This document shows, piece by piece, positions 11,975-12,964 of a stretch of 12,964 nucleotides of DNA. The position numbers and the translations under genes were made by a program. The stretch is from Pseudomonadota bacterium (GTDB lineage Bacteria; Pseudomonadota; Gammaproteobacteria; Burkholderiales; Burkholderiaceae_C). The first letter of the stretch is position 1; each line of letters begins with the position of its first letter. Under the pieces are notes generated by a model. The model was given only the letters and a program-made list of their open reading frames with translations, was not told where the DNA came from and did no database searches. The DNA lies in NCBI GenBank assembly GCA_023422975.1, contig JAFAGF010000038.1:1-12964 (forward strand). The letters run 5' to 3'.

Positions 11975-12964
11975 TCATTGGGGCAGTGCACGCTGCAAGA
12001 TGACGTCGACATCGCCATCCTGCAACTCCAACGTACCCACCACCCAGCCACCACGGCTGGCCAGCAAGCGCGAGCGCACAAAGGCCTGCGCCACCACCGC
12101 AGGGGCATGCTGCAGCAGCAAGCACGCTTGTGCCACCAGCACCAGTTGCTGCACCCAGTGGCGCGCCTGGGCCTCTTGCAGCGCCGCAGGCTGGTGCAGC
12201 GCGGCAGCCAGATCCTGCAACGTTTTTTGCAGCGCCGGCTCACCCGCCGATTGCTGCAGCAAATCGCCCAGCAGCAAAGCCGCGCTGTCTGGGTCACGCG
12301 CCACAGCGCGCAGCACATCGAGACACATGATGTTGCCCGAGCCTTCCCAGATGGAATTCACCGGCGCTTCGCGCAGCAAACGTGCCATGACGCTGTTTTC
12401 CACGTAGCCATTGCCGCCCATGACCTCCATGGCCTCGGCCGTCAGGGCCACCGTGCGTTTGCAGACCCAGAATTTCGCAGCGGGGGTGAGGATGCGTTTC
12501 CAGGCCTGCTGCAGCGGCTCGCTTTCCTGCTCCAACGCCTGCGCCAGCCGCATGGACAAGTGCATGGCCGCTTCGCTCTCCAGCGCCAAATCCACCAACA
12601 CGCTGCGCATCAACGGCTGCTGCGCCAGCACCTTGCCAAAAGCCTGGCGCTGGCGTGCATAGGCCAACGCCTGCACGGTGGCCATACGCAAGATGGCAGC
12701 ACTGCCCAACACGCAGTTCAGCCGCGTCATGGCGGCCATCTCAATGATGGTGGGAATGCCGCGCCCTTCCTCGCCCATCAGCACGCCCCAGGCATCTTGA
12801 AACTCCACCTCGCTGCTGGCATTGCTGCGGTTGCCCAGCTTGTCTTTCAACTGTTGAATGCGAATGCGGTTGCGCGTGCCATCCGGGCGCCAGCGCGGCA
12901 CCCAAAAACAGGCCGGGCCACTGCCATCGGCCAGTTGTGCCACCACCAAATGCGCATCGCTGGT
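11975..12964 (-). CDS. AidB-like acyl-CoA dehydrogenase family protein, C-terminal part
   Basis: 329 residues plus stop are visible; the 5' part lies beyond the window. The visible start, T-S-D-A-H-L-V-V-A-Q, and the regions A-R-Q-R-Q-A-F-G-K, A-M-E-V-M-G-G-N-G-Y-V-E-N and R-E-A-P-V-N-S-I-W-E-G-S-G-N-I belong to the acyl-CoA dehydrogenase fold and are closest, from memory, to AidB (full length about 540 residues). AidB is an FAD protein of the adaptive response to DNA alkylation in enterobacteria. Betaproteobacterial relatives are often named isovaleryl-CoA dehydrogenase, and their role is unclear. The region beyond the dehydrogenase fold (last about 110 residues) is helical and Ala/Gln/Leu-rich, as in AidB. 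No alkylation-repair gene is visible alongside. Confidence 0.85.
   Translation of the reverse strand, partial: TSDAHLVVAQLADGSGPACFWVPRWRPDGTRNRIRIQQLKDKLGNRSNASSEVEFQDAWGVLMGEEGRGIPTIIEMAAMTRLNCVLGSAAILRMATVQALAYARQRQAFGKVLAQQPLMRSVLVDLALESEAAMHLSMRLAQALEQESEPLQQAWKRILTPAAKFWVCKRTVALTAEAMEVMGGNGYVENSVMARLLREAPVNSIWEGSGNIMCLDVLRAVARDPDSAALLLGDLLQQSAGEPALQKTLQDLAAALHQPAALQEAQARHWVQQLVLVAQACLLLQHAPAVVAQAFVRSRLLASRGGWVVGTLELQDGDVDVILQRALPQ

Noticed and set aside
1..12964. Search for CRISPR arrays, tRNAs, insertion sequences, phage or toxin-antitoxin genes
   Set aside because: No regular spaced repeats, tRNA-like cloverleaf with a T-loop motif, transposase or integrase motifs, or paired small antitoxin/toxin frames were seen on either strand.

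Overview
The window looks like chromosomal DNA of a betaproteobacterium of the Comamonadaceae type (Comamonas/Acidovorax-like). The basis is high GC with strong G/C third-position preference, a minC-minD-minE cluster, the style of the metabolic genes, and intergenic inverted repeats. This placement comes from protein resemblance read by eye; no database search was possible. No tRNA, rRNA, insertion sequence, phage gene or CRISPR array was found. It is mostly an ordinary core-metabolism region with several interesting intergenic elements.

Layout. 1-85 (-) is the start of an exported protein, possibly azurin, with an FNR/ANR-like box upstream. 86-541 is a long intergenic stretch with an inverted repeat and a palindrome. 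542-1045 (+) is a flavin-reductase-family protein, ending at a two-way terminator shared with minE. 1148-3055 (-) is minC-minD-minE, which places the division site. 3177-5258 (-) is an acetoacetyl-CoA synthetase with an unusual glycine-rich insert. 5491-6777 (+) is a UbiH/UbiM-type FAD monooxygenase for ubiquinone synthesis. 7023-8315 (+) is an NCS2 uracil/xanthine permease closest to RutG. 8699-10216 (+) is a succinate/acetate CoA-transferase. 10352-10495 (-) is a 47-residue membrane protein. 10618-11817 (-) is a threonine dehydratase with an ACT domain. 11975-12964 (-) is the C-terminal part of an AidB-like acyl-CoA dehydrogenase that runs off the window.

Several genes concern short acyl-CoA and organic-acid metabolism: acetoacetate activation, CoA transfer between succinate and acetate, threonine deamination to 2-oxobutyrate, and an acyl-CoA dehydrogenase-fold protein. 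They are in separate transcription units, so this is a shared theme and not an operon. Most units end in clear intrinsic terminators.

The most interesting item is the leader of the CoA-transferase gene. About 100 nt closed by a long imperfect helix (8553-8568 with 8632-8646) contain smaller hairpins. Four nt later comes a strong intrinsic-terminator hairpin (8651-8678), only 8 nt before the Shine-Dalgarno site. That architecture is typical of a riboswitch or attenuator, or of an independent small RNA, and I do not recognise it as a known class. Second in interest are two copies of a dispersed inverted-repeat element (284-368 and 6807-6884) sharing exact sub-motifs.
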